Origin: Cryptomeria japonica
Lineage: Eukaryota > Streptophyta > Pinopsida > Cupressales > Cupressaceae
Length of the DNA: 64,000 bases
Direction: 5' to 3'
NCBI RefSeq assembly: GCF_030272615.1
Contig: NC_081412.1
Location: 688,766,083-688,830,082 of the forward strand
Each line of letters begins with the position of its first letter. Position 1 is the stretch's first letter. Shown here in pieces: positions 1 to 9,367 of this stretch. The position numbers and the translations under genes were made by a program. The notes beneath the pieces are model-generated. The model did not search any database, was not told the origin of the DNA, and was given only the letters and a program-made list of their open reading frames with translations.

Positions 1-1326
1 GTATGCTCATGAATGATATTAGGACTTCATCATTATCCTCATTCTTTTGTAATAAAATCCCTGACATAGTGTGCTCTGAAGCATAACAGTAGATAACAAA
101 ATCTTTACTAAAATCAGGATTAACCAGAACATGTGCCTGACCAATAGCATTCTTTATTGAGGTGAACACTTTCTTCCCTTCCTCACTCCATTTGAAAGGT
201 TGTTTTTCACTCATCAAATTCACAATATATCTGGTAGTCTCAGCAAAATCCAGGATGAACCTCCTTAGAAAATTTACCCGTTTGAAGAAGGATCTAACAA
301 CATCCCTACTTGATGGTAGAGTTAGCTGTTGAATTGCTCTTACCATTTCAGGATCTATTTTCATTCCTTCCTTAGAAATAATATGACCAAGCAAATTACC
401 CTCTGTGACCCCAAACACTAATTTCTTTGGGTTTAAGGATATCCCATGCTCACGACACCTCTGTAACACTTGTCTCAAGTCCCACAGGTGATGCTTTCTT
501 CTTTTTGAGAATACTGTTAAGTCATCCAGATATACAATGATGATCTTATCCTTTAAGTGACCAAAGGATAAATCCATAGCACACTAAAATGTTGCTCCTG
601 CATTAATCAAACCGAAGGGCATTTAGTTATATGCAAATGTACCCTAGGGAGTAATAAAGGCAATTTTATGCTGATCATCTTCCTGAAAGCTGATCTGATT
701 ATATCCCAAAAATTCATCAAGCATGGACATCATCTCTGACCCTGAAACTATTTGTAGAATGTGGTCCATGGCTGGTAATGGATAGATGTCTTTTAGGCTA
801 GCTTGGTTTAGATTTCTAAAATCTACGCAGATTCTTATTTCTCCATTTTTCTTTCTAATAGGTACAATATTAGCTATCCATGTAGAATGATGGATAGGGT
901 ATATAATCCTGGCTTTTAACATCTAATCCACTTCTTTAAATATTACCTCAGCTACTTTTGGGTTGAAGCTTCTAAGCTTTTGCTAGAAAGGGCTTACTCC
1001 AGGTTTCGGGGATTCTGATGTTGGAATTTTCCCTCTCTGAAATTTTAAAGATCATCATAGCTCTAAGAAAACACATCCTTGAACTCCAACATAAGACTAA
1101 TGAACCTCTCCTTTTCTACAGGCATACACCACTTTCCCACATTGATATATTTAAGTTCATTCTTAGTACCGATATTGATCTTTTCATAACCTCCAATATC
1201 CAGAACCTCTGAGGACTTGTCACCTTTATTCTTCTTGTAGGCGTAATGATGATCAAACAGATGCTCCAATGAAACCAACCCTTTAGGGATGTTGTTTCCT
1301 TTCAACTGCATGATTCCATCAGGCAA
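1..1326 (-). pseudogene. Reverse transcriptase domain (and start of RNase H) of element 1
   Basis: Minus-strand translation from 1326 gives a linker ending in EFKDVFS, then a typical Ty3/gypsy reverse transcriptase: VPIRKKNGEIRICVDFRNLN, the KDIYPLP and SMLDEFLGYNQI blocks (922-644), MPFGLINAGATF near 610-630, and the catalytic YLDD at about 521-532. Further downstream are LGHIISKEG and FLRRFI, then VNPDFSKDFVIYCYASEHT, which opens the usual gypsy RNase H before the sequence leaves the window at 1. In-frame stops include TAA before MPFG and TAG where a CAG (Gln) is expected after ATF; the next codon also reads TGT where CGT is usual. The catalytic residues survive, but the frame is closed, so this is a pseudogene. 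Confidence 0.9.
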
Positions 1327-1344
1327 CTCCTTGACTCGTTCTGG

Positions 1345-1977
1345 TTAAAATTCTTTGCACTCTATCTCCGAACCTTCAAAATACATGGCTGAAAACATGT
1401 CTACACTTTGCATAAAATTATTGATTTGTTTATCACTTTCAAATACTTGCCAAAAATCAAAGTTATCTGGAACACTGGGGCGATATATCAACTCCACCCT
1501 GTAAATATCATCAACAAATTCAGGATGTGGGACAAGCAATGAGGCTGAGACTGCTAATGAATCTGCTTTTGAATTTAGTTCCCTGGGTATTGCTTCAATG
1601 GAAAAGGCATCAAAATCTTTGATTTCGTCCCAAACCCTATTTCGATAGTGTTTCAATCTTTCACTTTTAACATTAAACAACCCTCTGACCTGTTTTACAA
1701 TTAGTTTAGCATCTCTTTTAACCCGCAGGAGTTTCACTCCCAATCTCTTAGCTTCGGCTAAACCTAACAACAAAGCCTCATACTCAACCGTATTGTTGGT
1801 ATTTTTGAATTCTAATTTAAAAGAAAAAGGAATATGATTTCCAGAAGGTGGGATTAACACTACCCTTGCACCAGAACCTGACGCTGCACAACTACTATCA
1901 AACTCCATTAACCACAGGCTTTCTTTTCCCTTAGGTTGAGATGAATCTTCCACCACCTCATTATCAAACAAAATCAT
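1345..1977 (-). pseudogene. Additional RNase H domain placed before reverse transcriptase (element 1)
   Basis: The frame contains an RNase H of the kind that occurs as an extra domain in plant Tat-like gypsy elements. The four acidic catalytic positions can be recognised: D in MEFDSSC, E in NTVEYEALLLGL, D in KRDAKLIVKQV and D in NSKADSLAV. The first motif normally reads DGS and here is DSS, a change a G-to-A transition would give. It is followed by a conserved tail (SVPDNFDFWQVFESDKQINNFMQ) and a TAA stop at 1345-1347, beyond which the linker to reverse transcriptase continues. The role in such elements is thought to be removal of RNA from RNA/DNA hybrids during reverse transcription. Coding for about 210 residues is open but its context is broken. 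Confidence 0.85.
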
Positions 1978-2237
1978 GTAGTTTCCAAACTGACAATCAT
2001 GATACAGAATCTGGGCTCTAGAATCATCAGAGGGAAAAACAGTGAATTTGGACTTTGGTTCAGGCTACAGGATGACTCGCTGTTTTCCAACAGGAATTGT
2101 GGCTTGGGACCAATCCATTTTAATTTCACCACCTAAATCCCTACATAAAGTACGACTTAGCAGCATGCCATAACTAGCTGGGATGTCAGCTATCAGAATA
2201 GTCAACTTGATTATTTTATCTGGGTGAGAAGCAAGAA

Positions 2238-2459
2238 CTACTTAGCATCATTAATTTGGCCTAGCGGAGGAATTTGTTTTGAATCCATAGAATAACATCT
2301 GCCGAAAGTTTTTGTCAAGGACAACCCTAATGCTTTAGCCACTGTAGAAGGCATAATATTGTCAGATGCACTTGAATCTATAATACAATTATTCAACCTA
2401 TGGCCATTTATGAATAATGATATGTAAAAGGGTTTTGTCTTTGAATCAAGGGTAGGCAA
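2238..2459 (-). pseudogene. Retroviral-type aspartic protease fragment of element 1
   Basis: The translation carries FYISLFINGHRLNNCIIDSS, the flap-side segment of a plant retrotransposon protease, followed by ASDNIMPSTVAKALGL. The active-site triad is normally Asp-Ser/Thr-Gly; here it reads Asp-Ser-Ser, so the glycine is lost and the enzyme would not be expected to work. The change is consistent with a single G-to-A transition. The fragment sits between the gag/linker block and the RNase H block, as expected for the family. Confidence 0.75.
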
Positions 2460-4173
2460 AAATGATCTATTTGAAGAGTAGTTATTTCAGGCATTTTTGC
2501 ATAAGCCACAGGGTGAACCAGTTCATTACTATGTGAAGGCAATATGGCATTTACTGATTGTTGTGTCCCATTGGCTCGTTGTACATTATTCCCTTTTACA
2601 AACTGTACAAGCCTGTCTAGTTCTTTAGGATTTAGCTTAAGGTACTCGACAGGTGTGATTTGAATTTGGGAAGATTTGCAAAATTCTATAATATCAAATG
2701 AACTTTCTTTTTCAACACGCCTTAAAAATGAGGGTTCTTGTAATTTTTTATCATTATTATGAAATTTTGAGTCAATCCCCTTACCTTTGCAAGCCATAGA
2801 AGATGATGAAGAAGCACCCTAAGGTTTTATATTTTTTTGATTTCTTGTGAGCACAACACATGAAGGATCTTCTAAAGTAATCAAAATATCACCTCCTCTT
2901 TCCGAATTTGACTCGTACTCAAGAAAATGGATTTCAGAGTCACCAGGTTGCTTTAAAGATTCTTCTTTGCCCCACTCATTCGAGGTATCTTTAGAATTCA
3001 CCAATTGTGCATAACGCACTATCTCAGGACATGAACTACCATCATGTTCATCAGTGAGGTGAAAAACACACATATTCCCTTTAGCTGGAGGTGCTTCAAT
3101 TGCTAATCTTTGCTGAGCAGGGGGTAATTGTAGAGTCTTGTTCCCATAGCCCAAAGACTGGTTTGTATTCCTTCTAGGTACATCTTGATAGGGAGATGGG
3201 TATGAGGTACTGGCTTTAGGTAATTGTCTTTTAAGAGTGATCACATCATTCATTAGTCGCTGGATGATAGGGTCAGAAGAAGTAGAAGGTTGAGCAATAG
3301 GTGTCTACACTTCTCTTTTCCATTTACCTGCCGTGATTAGATCATCTTCCAACTCAACTGCAAGTGTTTTGGCAACATTTAAGTCTACAAATCTTTGCCT
3401 GCAAATTAGGAAACCTATTTCTGAAGGCACATAATTGATAAAGAAACACTTAATATTATCATCTGAGGGCTTTCGATTAGCTAGAATTTTGTGCACAATC
3501 TTATCAAGTTTTGCTACAAAGTCCCTCATAGACTCAAGAATTTCTTTCTTTAACTGGGCCTATTGAGCGAGGAGAGAATGTTCATCCTCATCCACTTTGA
3601 ATCTTGCCTCAAATCTTGTTTTCAGATCTTGCCAGGTTGTTATCACACTGTTTGGTAAGTGATAAAACCAATCAGCTACTACCCCAGTTAGTGTCTGGAT
3701 AAACAATCTACAACAACATCTTCGTGTTGAACCACTATTATCCCACAAGCCACATTGAATGCATTCAGGTGTTCATCAATGGTGACTTTTCCATCCCCAC
3801 TAAATTTTGGCAAGTGATCCTTTTCAACTTTGGGTAAGGGGTTGAGATTCAAACCTAAATTCAATGGACCTACAAAAGCCCCCCAAGGATTATTTGCTAC
3901 CATTGGAAGTATGATATTGAGTGGAGTCGGGTTGATTATATTTGGTAAAGAAACACCATGCAAGGTCAGAGCTTGACAAACTGAGGATACAAGAGATGAT
4001 GGTAATGGGGAAGGAGGCCTACTTCTTGCCCTTCTTTGAGGTGAAAAAGTGGGTTGAAAATTTAGGTTCTGTAACTCCTGAAAGACAAAATCAACTACCC
4101 CCTCCCTTCTTTGGGACCTAGTATATCTCTTTGACTCCAGTCTTGCAACTTGGCAACCAGTCTTATAATTCAA
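2408..4173 (-). pseudogene. gag region of element 1 with CCHC-like linker
   Basis: The frame begins 2 bp after the primer binding site with MNYKTGCQVARLESKRYTRS. The gag core follows: LPKFSGDGKVTIDEHLNAFN, then after a frameshift near 3700-3745 TLTGVVADWFYHLPNSVITT and WQDLKTRFEARF, then MRDFVAKLDKIVHK with VAKTLAVELEDD at the end (3305). Further down (2819-3253) is a C-x2-H-x4-H-x4-C motif (CVFHLTDEHDGSSC), a divergent zinc knuckle that would bind nucleic acid. The gag protein forms the virus-like particle in the cytoplasm. Several stops and the frameshift make it a pseudogene. Confidence 0.8.
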
Positions 4174-4174
4174 C

Positions 4175-4192
4175 TCCCTAGTAGAGTCACCA
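4175..4192 (-). other. Primer binding site of element 1
   Basis: Minus strand reads TGGTGACTCTACTAGGGA. It begins with TGG, the complement of the universal tRNA 3' CCA, and lies between an LTR-like end and gag. The same 18-mer with one difference (TGGTGACTCTACTGGGGA) lies at 44385-44402 in the same position of another element. The matching tRNA cannot be named with certainty from memory. Confidence 0.7.
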
Positions 4193-4930
4193 AAAATCTG
4201 TTGGTAAACAGATTTGCCCCTTTTTGAAATCTAAACAATTATCTTCCTTAAGCAAAAATATAACTCTGTTTTGCCCTTTCTAAAAGGAGACAAACTACCA
4301 ACAGTTGGATGAATTAATAAAATTCAACCTCTACATTAGAGGGCAGCTCCTCGTATTTATGCTAATACTTTTCACTAGAAAGCATGGAAAGGATTCAACA
4401 ATCATTCATCAACACAAATAAATGCCTTCAAAACTGTAAACAGAGAAATGAACGAATTTTAAAGAGAGTTCACAAACTCTGATTTACAAACATGTTCACA
4501 ATATTAATTCAAAGCTTAACAAAGGCTCAACAATACCGAAGGCTGATGGGGGATGAAGCAAATCAATATGTATTAGTCTTATAACATCTAATGATAATCA
4601 TGAATTAAGGAAAATATAGAAATGACTCATCACAAAATTATATCATGCCCATAAAAACTTCTCAAGAAAGATTATTAATATTCAAACACACAGATTTAAA
4701 GATTGCATGACATAGTATTTCATTGATAATCAACCATTGTATTTCCAAACAATTCATATGAGAACCAAAATATTAACTGCTGCTCCTAAAAATCACAGTT
4801 TTCAGAACCCTTACAGAGACAAGCTTTTCAACTTAAATAGCCTCCAGGCTCATAGTTTTTACATAATAAAATTACATTTACTTTTGATCAAAGTGAAAGA
4901 AACCGTTTAAAACAATAGGAAAGAAAACTA
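4193..4930 (-). mobile_element. 5' LTR (R/U5 and proximal U3) of element 1
   Basis: This stretch holds no convincing ORF. Its last part on the minus strand matches the ends of the 30.0, 36.0, 44.4 and 48.6-kb LTR copies: a TACGAGGAGCTGCCCTCTA-like block, then CCAACTGTTGG, then GGCAAA, ending with CAAATCTGTTTACCAACA. A TATA-like TATTTAAG (4832-4839) is followed by TCTCTGTAAGGG, parallel to TATAAATA and ACAGAGGGGAAAA in the other copies. The upstream limit is unclear because the ORF at 4933 stops only about 94 bp before the TATA-like site. A nine-bp-stem hairpin (AAATCTGTT, loop TACC, AACAGATTT) lies at 4194-4215. Confidence 0.65.
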
Positions 4931-4932
4931 AA

Positions 4933-7038
4933 TCAACAGCCACTGGGAGGCTGACACTTCATCTTTGGATCAACTATGCTTCCACTATGGCAGAGGAGGT
5001 TACAGATATGTCCTGCTTTGCTGCAGAACCACACCATTCGAAGTGCGCCGCTGAGAAATTGAGGATGACCGATGTGTTGGATTCTCCGCTTTGACACCTC
5101 TTTGTCCATGTTTACCTGTGCTACTTTTGCCTTGTGAACCTCCAAATGGTCAGAACAGACTATGAGCATTGATTCAATTCTTGCCACCTTTGAGAAGTCA
5201 TCTATGGTCAAAGATTTCATCATCTGAATGAATTGAATCCTCTCTTGAAAGACCTTGGTCATGTGCACAACTTCCTCAATTATCTTGGTTCCATCCTTTA
5301 TGAGCTGGATGTCAATGCATTTGAGATCCTTCTACATCGTATCGATCAAGTCTGTCAATCCTCTGTGCAATTTGGTGGATTCTTTGTGACCTTGCTTGAT
5401 GATCGAGTTGCACCACTCCACATTCTTCCTTGACACATACAATACATTGTCATCCAGGTTCTCTACTATTTTCTCAGCCAAGAATTTCATCACCCCATAT
5501 TTCTGTATATCATTCATTTGTGCAAGGACTGCTACCCATTTGATCCTTTCCTTCTCCCAAGCCACTGTTTCCAGTTCTAGCTCCTTGCTCATAGTTTCTG
5601 CGTCTTTATAATCTTTCACCAGATTAATGATATAATCTAATCCTTGTTGTATTATTAGGTCCAACCATTTATTGAACATTTCTATAACTACCCTGTTCCT
5701 TTGAACCTGGTCTAGCATTTTCTGGTTGGCTGAAGATTTAGGGTCGAATGATACCGATATCTGTAACAATGGTTGGGGGTTTGGATTGTGGATGCCATTG
5801 ATATACTTAGCCATCTGAGTAACAACCTGCTTCATCTCTCTTTTGTCTTTTTCATCCTTCCATGTTCTTGGAATTATCCTCTTCATGGATGATTCCAAAT
5901 GCCTAACATCCACAACACGTGAAGAAACTCCCAAGTCTATCTTCTCAACTATAAAATCGTCCTCACTATCTTTGTCTGCATCTTTTCCTGGGATTGGTTT
6001 GCCTATTTTGGCCGTTCAGTGACCTATTGTTTCATCTACTTCAAGAATTGCGTGTGTTTTGAGTTTCTTTGGCTTTGATGCCTTTCCCAAACATCTGCTA
6101 ACCATGTCCTCCATTGGGATTGTAATCGACACCACCGTCCGTTTCTTTCCAACAACAGATTCCAACCATCTTGGTGCATTTGCAGGTTCCTTAGGTGGTG
6201 GAGTTGTCTATACGTCTGGTGAAGTGAAAATGACCAAGGTGTTCATGGGATCTTTTTGGATTTCCTCTTCCTTACTTGTGTCCATTTCCTGCATCTTGGG
6301 CTCATCTTGATTCTGTGGATCCATTTTTTCCTCAAGCTCTTCACTAGGGTCCAAGTCTACAACAACCCGTTTCAGGATGGGCTCTCTACTCTTCTTTTTA
6401 CTCCTGGACCGAGTTACTTGAGCAACTGTGAGAGCAGATGGTGACCTCTTTGATCTCCTAGGTTGAATTTTCTCAACAATGGGTCTTGAAACACTTGCAA
6501 CATTAGCAATTTTGTTAGTGGAAGAAATAGGAGATTGAGTCACAATGTGTGAATCAATTCTTAGTTCATGCGAGGACATGTGAGGTCCCTCAAACTTTTG
6601 GTTTCTCAACCATCTTTCTATTCTCCTCACAACATTGAAGGTTCTAGTTTGGATACTGTCATCCTCCTTTTTGTTCCAATCAATTTCTGGAATCGACTTT
6701 CCTTGAAGCTCTATGTCAAACTTAGGATCTAAAACATCCTCCCCTGTATCTTTTGATACTCTAGATATATTAATTGGAAGCCTCATGGTAGTTATTTGCT
6801 GCAAAGTGAACATGGACCCACTAGTACATTCAGAGCTGATTTTCGATGGCTGTTTGTTGGATTTTTGATGAATTTTCGTCAGAGTGTTGACAAAATCCAC
6901 CATCAAAAACTCGACATCGGATTGGTCAACGATGCCATTCCTGTCGAAAATTTGACAATCCAATGGACTCTACCGACGGTCAAAGAAGTTGTCGATCGAA
7001 AGCTTGGTATTCGTCGTAATTCCGATGATGACCATTTT
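4933..7038 (-). pseudogene. Long decayed ORF of unknown function (helical, basic/acidic) upstream of the 4.2-kb LTR
   Basis: One frame can be followed for about 700 codons from an ATG near 7038 to the stop at 4933. It is interrupted by only four stops: TAG near 6975, TAG at about 6205-6207, TGA near 6017 and TAG near 5330. All four are what CAG or CGA codons become by a C-to-T change. The N-terminal third is charged, with a basic patch (RRSKRSP, TRSRSKKKSRE, 6400-6480) followed by an acidic one. The C-terminal half is a long alpha-helical stretch (KELELETVAWEKERIKW and on) likely to form coiled coils. No known domain is recognised. It resembles in composition, and perhaps in descent, the C-terminal half of the plus-strand ORF at 12697-14516. 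It ends about 94 bp before an LTR TATA-like site. Confidence 0.6.
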
Positions 7039-7263
7039 TATAAAAAAAAGTAATAATTATCATCGATATAAAAAAAATAATACCTGAGAAAAGCCCTTTG
7101 GTTTCTAATTTGGCGTTACTATACTATTCACGTAAGTGATGGGTCCATTTATCATAAAAGCGTTCTCCCCTTGTCATTTACCTAGGCGGTCCCTTTAAAT
7201 ATTTTATTCTTGTTGACTTTTAATCTGCCTTTTCTAATGTCCATCAGGCCTTATAAGTATCAT
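7039..7263. other. AT-rich spacer between ORF start and repeat array
   Basis: About 225 bp holding an A/T-rich stretch (TATAAAAAAAAG, ATATAAAAAAAATAA) just upstream of the minus-strand ORF start. No gene or clear promoter could be assigned; the A/T tracts could serve as a minus-strand TATA region. Confidence 0.4.
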
Positions 7264-9060
7264 GCAATTTTCTGTTGATCTGACAGCCTGCGTTGGTTTG
7301 CGACCAAAAAGTGCTCGAAACTTAATTTCTGCGAAGTAGCGAAAGGCGAAGGTGGACCCGACATATAGGTTTGGACCAAAGCTAAACACCGATCAAGTTT
7401 CATCTGATCGGACGGACAACGTGATTTTGTGAGATCAAGCTGAACGTGTTTTAACCTTCATGAAGTGGTGAAAGGGTTTGGTGGGTCCCAGAGATAAGTG
7501 GTCTTCTTTGGTTAAAGAATGATCGGGTTGGAAAAAGATCAATGGCTTCTCGTTGTTTCGTGGCCGGGAGATGCACGAGCTATACCTTCAGCAAAATAGC
7601 GAAAAGGTGGAGGGTCCCGCTAAGAGTGGTAGTAAATGTGGTATCCCCAGTTGGTGATGACATGGCAGTGACAAGGCACTGAGTTGGCGGTATGCAGTGG
7701 GTCCGGGCAAGGTTGTAATAAAAAGAGTAAACAACGAGCAAGTTCTTGAGATCTAACGGCTCGCGTGAATTTGCGAAGATAAGATGCTAGCAAGTTAGTC
7801 ATTGCGAAGTAGCGAAAAGGCCGATGGGTCCAAGGGACAGGCATGGCATGAAGTTAAAAGCAGATCAGGCCTATTTTGATCTAATGATTCTCATGGTTTC
7901 ATGGCTGCAAGCCAAACGAAGAATAATGTTCGCGAAGTCGCGAAAGGCAGGTGGAAATCACACGGAGGAGTGACGTGGCATAACAGCTGCCACTTTTTGT
8001 AGAGCTTGGAAAAAGATCAATGGCTTCTCGTTGTTTCATGGTCGGGAGATGCATGAGCTATACCTTCAGCAAAATAGCGAAAAGGTGAAGGGTCCTGCTA
8101 AGAGTGGTAGTAAATGTGGTAACCCCAATTGGCGATGACATGGCGATGACAAGGCACTGAGTTGGCGCTATGCAGTGGGTCCGGGCAAGGTTGTCATAAA
8201 AAGAGTAAACAACGAGAAAGTTCTTGTGATCTAACGACTTGCATGAATTCGCGAAGATAAGATGCTAGCAAGTTAGTCATTGCAAAGTAGCGAAAAGGCC
8301 GATGGGCCCAAGGGACAGGCATGGTATGAAGTTAAAAGAAGATCAGGCCTATTTTGATCTAACGGTTCTCATGGTTTCGTGGCTGCAAGCCAAACGAAGA
8401 ATAATGTTCGCGAAGTCGCGAAAGACAAATGGAAATCACATGGAGGAGTGACGTGACACATGGTTTAAAAAAGTGGTTGAGGGCCCGCTTAGGTGTAACT
8501 GGCAGTTATGTGGGAATAGTAAAAGGGAACACGTGGCGGATTAAGGGTGGAACCAAAAGGAGTTTCCAGGGCTAATGGCCAACTGCCATGTGGTGTTTAT
8601 TAACCGGATAACAAGTGGGGTAAGTAATTCTCAGATAAAGGGCTCACTTAAAAGGCATTCCTCTCAAGATTGATCCAATGCTTCTCATTGTTTTGTGACC
8701 CGAAGATGCCCGCAGCTTAACCTCAGTGAAATGGCGAAAACTGTTAGCCATCAAGACGAGGTGCGGTTAGTTAAAAGGATTGACGGTCCCGGTTGTAGTT
8801 AAAGGCCAGGTGATTTGAGTTTGATCTAACGCTTGGCCCAGCCTTGCGAAGGAAAAGTGTACGACTATTAAACTCTGCAAAGTGGTGAAAAGGAGGTAGG
8901 GCCCGACACTAAAGCAAAGAGATTAAACGAAGATAAAGGCGATGTAAGTTCTTGAGATCCAACAGCCAACGTTGTTTCACAAAAGAAAAGAGCACGGGTT
9001 TTATGTTCTGCGAAGTAGCGAAAGAGCGAAATAGAGGAAAGACTTAGAGAAATTATGACC
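7264..9060 (+). repeat. Degenerate ~130-bp tandem array with GCGAAGTAGCGAAA-type palindromes
   Basis: A core close to GCGAAGTAGCGAAA recurs at about 7331, 7461, 7591, 7804, 7932, 8069, 8282, 8410, 8725, 8877 and 9010. Neighbouring copies are often 128-130 bp apart. The core is usually followed within ~20 bp by GGGTCC or GGGCCC and preceded by a block resembling GATCTAACGGCTC. The best copy, at 7929-7944, is a perfect palindrome of TTCGCGA around AG. The array lies between the starts of two divergent long ORFs (minus at 7038, plus at 9368), about 300 bp from each, which suggests a regulatory role such as clustered protein-binding sites; that is inference. Confidence 0.75.
7528..8461 (+). repeat. 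478-bp direct tandem duplication inside the array
   Basis: The block starting TTGGAAAAAGATCAATGGCT at 7528 repeats from 8006, a period of 478 bp. The two copies differ by scattered substitutions, many of them G/A and C/T. The second copy loses similarity at about 8456, after GGAGGAGTGACGTG. Each copy contains three of the ~130-bp core repeats, so the array grew by duplication of a multi-repeat unit. Confidence 0.85.
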
Positions 9061-9367
9061 TGTTGGAGCCAGTTTTGAATTCGATTTGGTGAATTTAATT
9101 CTGAAAATAAAGCTGAAGCATGCGGAGTTAATTTCTAAAAACTTAAATGCCAACTTGCCCTTTTCAGTTCACATCAACTTGATTGCTAAGTATTGTTTCA
9201 TCAAAGTTTGTTGCAGAGGGAATTGTTGCAAAGCGATTTTCTTTAGGCGAATAATCGGGTTTCTTGTGCTTTTCTTGATAACTCTTGGTTTGTTCTCAAA
9301 TACTGCTGTGTGAATTACTTCATTAGAGGTCTGTGCTAGCTTCTAGTGGTATAATTGTTTGACCAGA
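9061..9367 (+). other. Leader between repeat array and plus-strand ORF
   Basis: About 300 bp without a supported gene. A 75-codon open frame at 9086-9313 is leucine/isoleucine rich but shows no family signature and is probably chance. The stretch is pyrimidine-rich near 9240-9340, as leaders often are. Confidence 0.4.

Larger units (their letters stand above)
1..4930 (-). mobile_element. Ty3/gypsy LTR retrotransposon, 5' part, decayed (element 1)
   Basis: On the minus strand the order is LTR end, primer binding site, gag, zinc-finger-like linker, protease, RNase H, linker, reverse transcriptase, then the start of a second RNase H at the left window edge. Integrase and the 3' LTR lie outside. 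The order protease, RNase H, reverse transcriptase, RNase H is that of a plant Ty3/gypsy group carrying an additional RNase H domain. Each domain is broken by stops and at least one frameshift (near 3700), so this copy cannot be coding. It is the only member of the 4.2/28.9/34.6/44.4/47.2-kb LTR family in this window with polymerase domains, so relatives of it are the natural enzyme source for the enzyme-less 37-46 kb element. Domain identity is sure; family name is not. Confidence 0.9.

Noticed and set aside
7620-7844. 74-codon minus frame inside the tandem array
   Set aside because: Not conserved between array units; the matching frame in the second 478-bp copy is broken.
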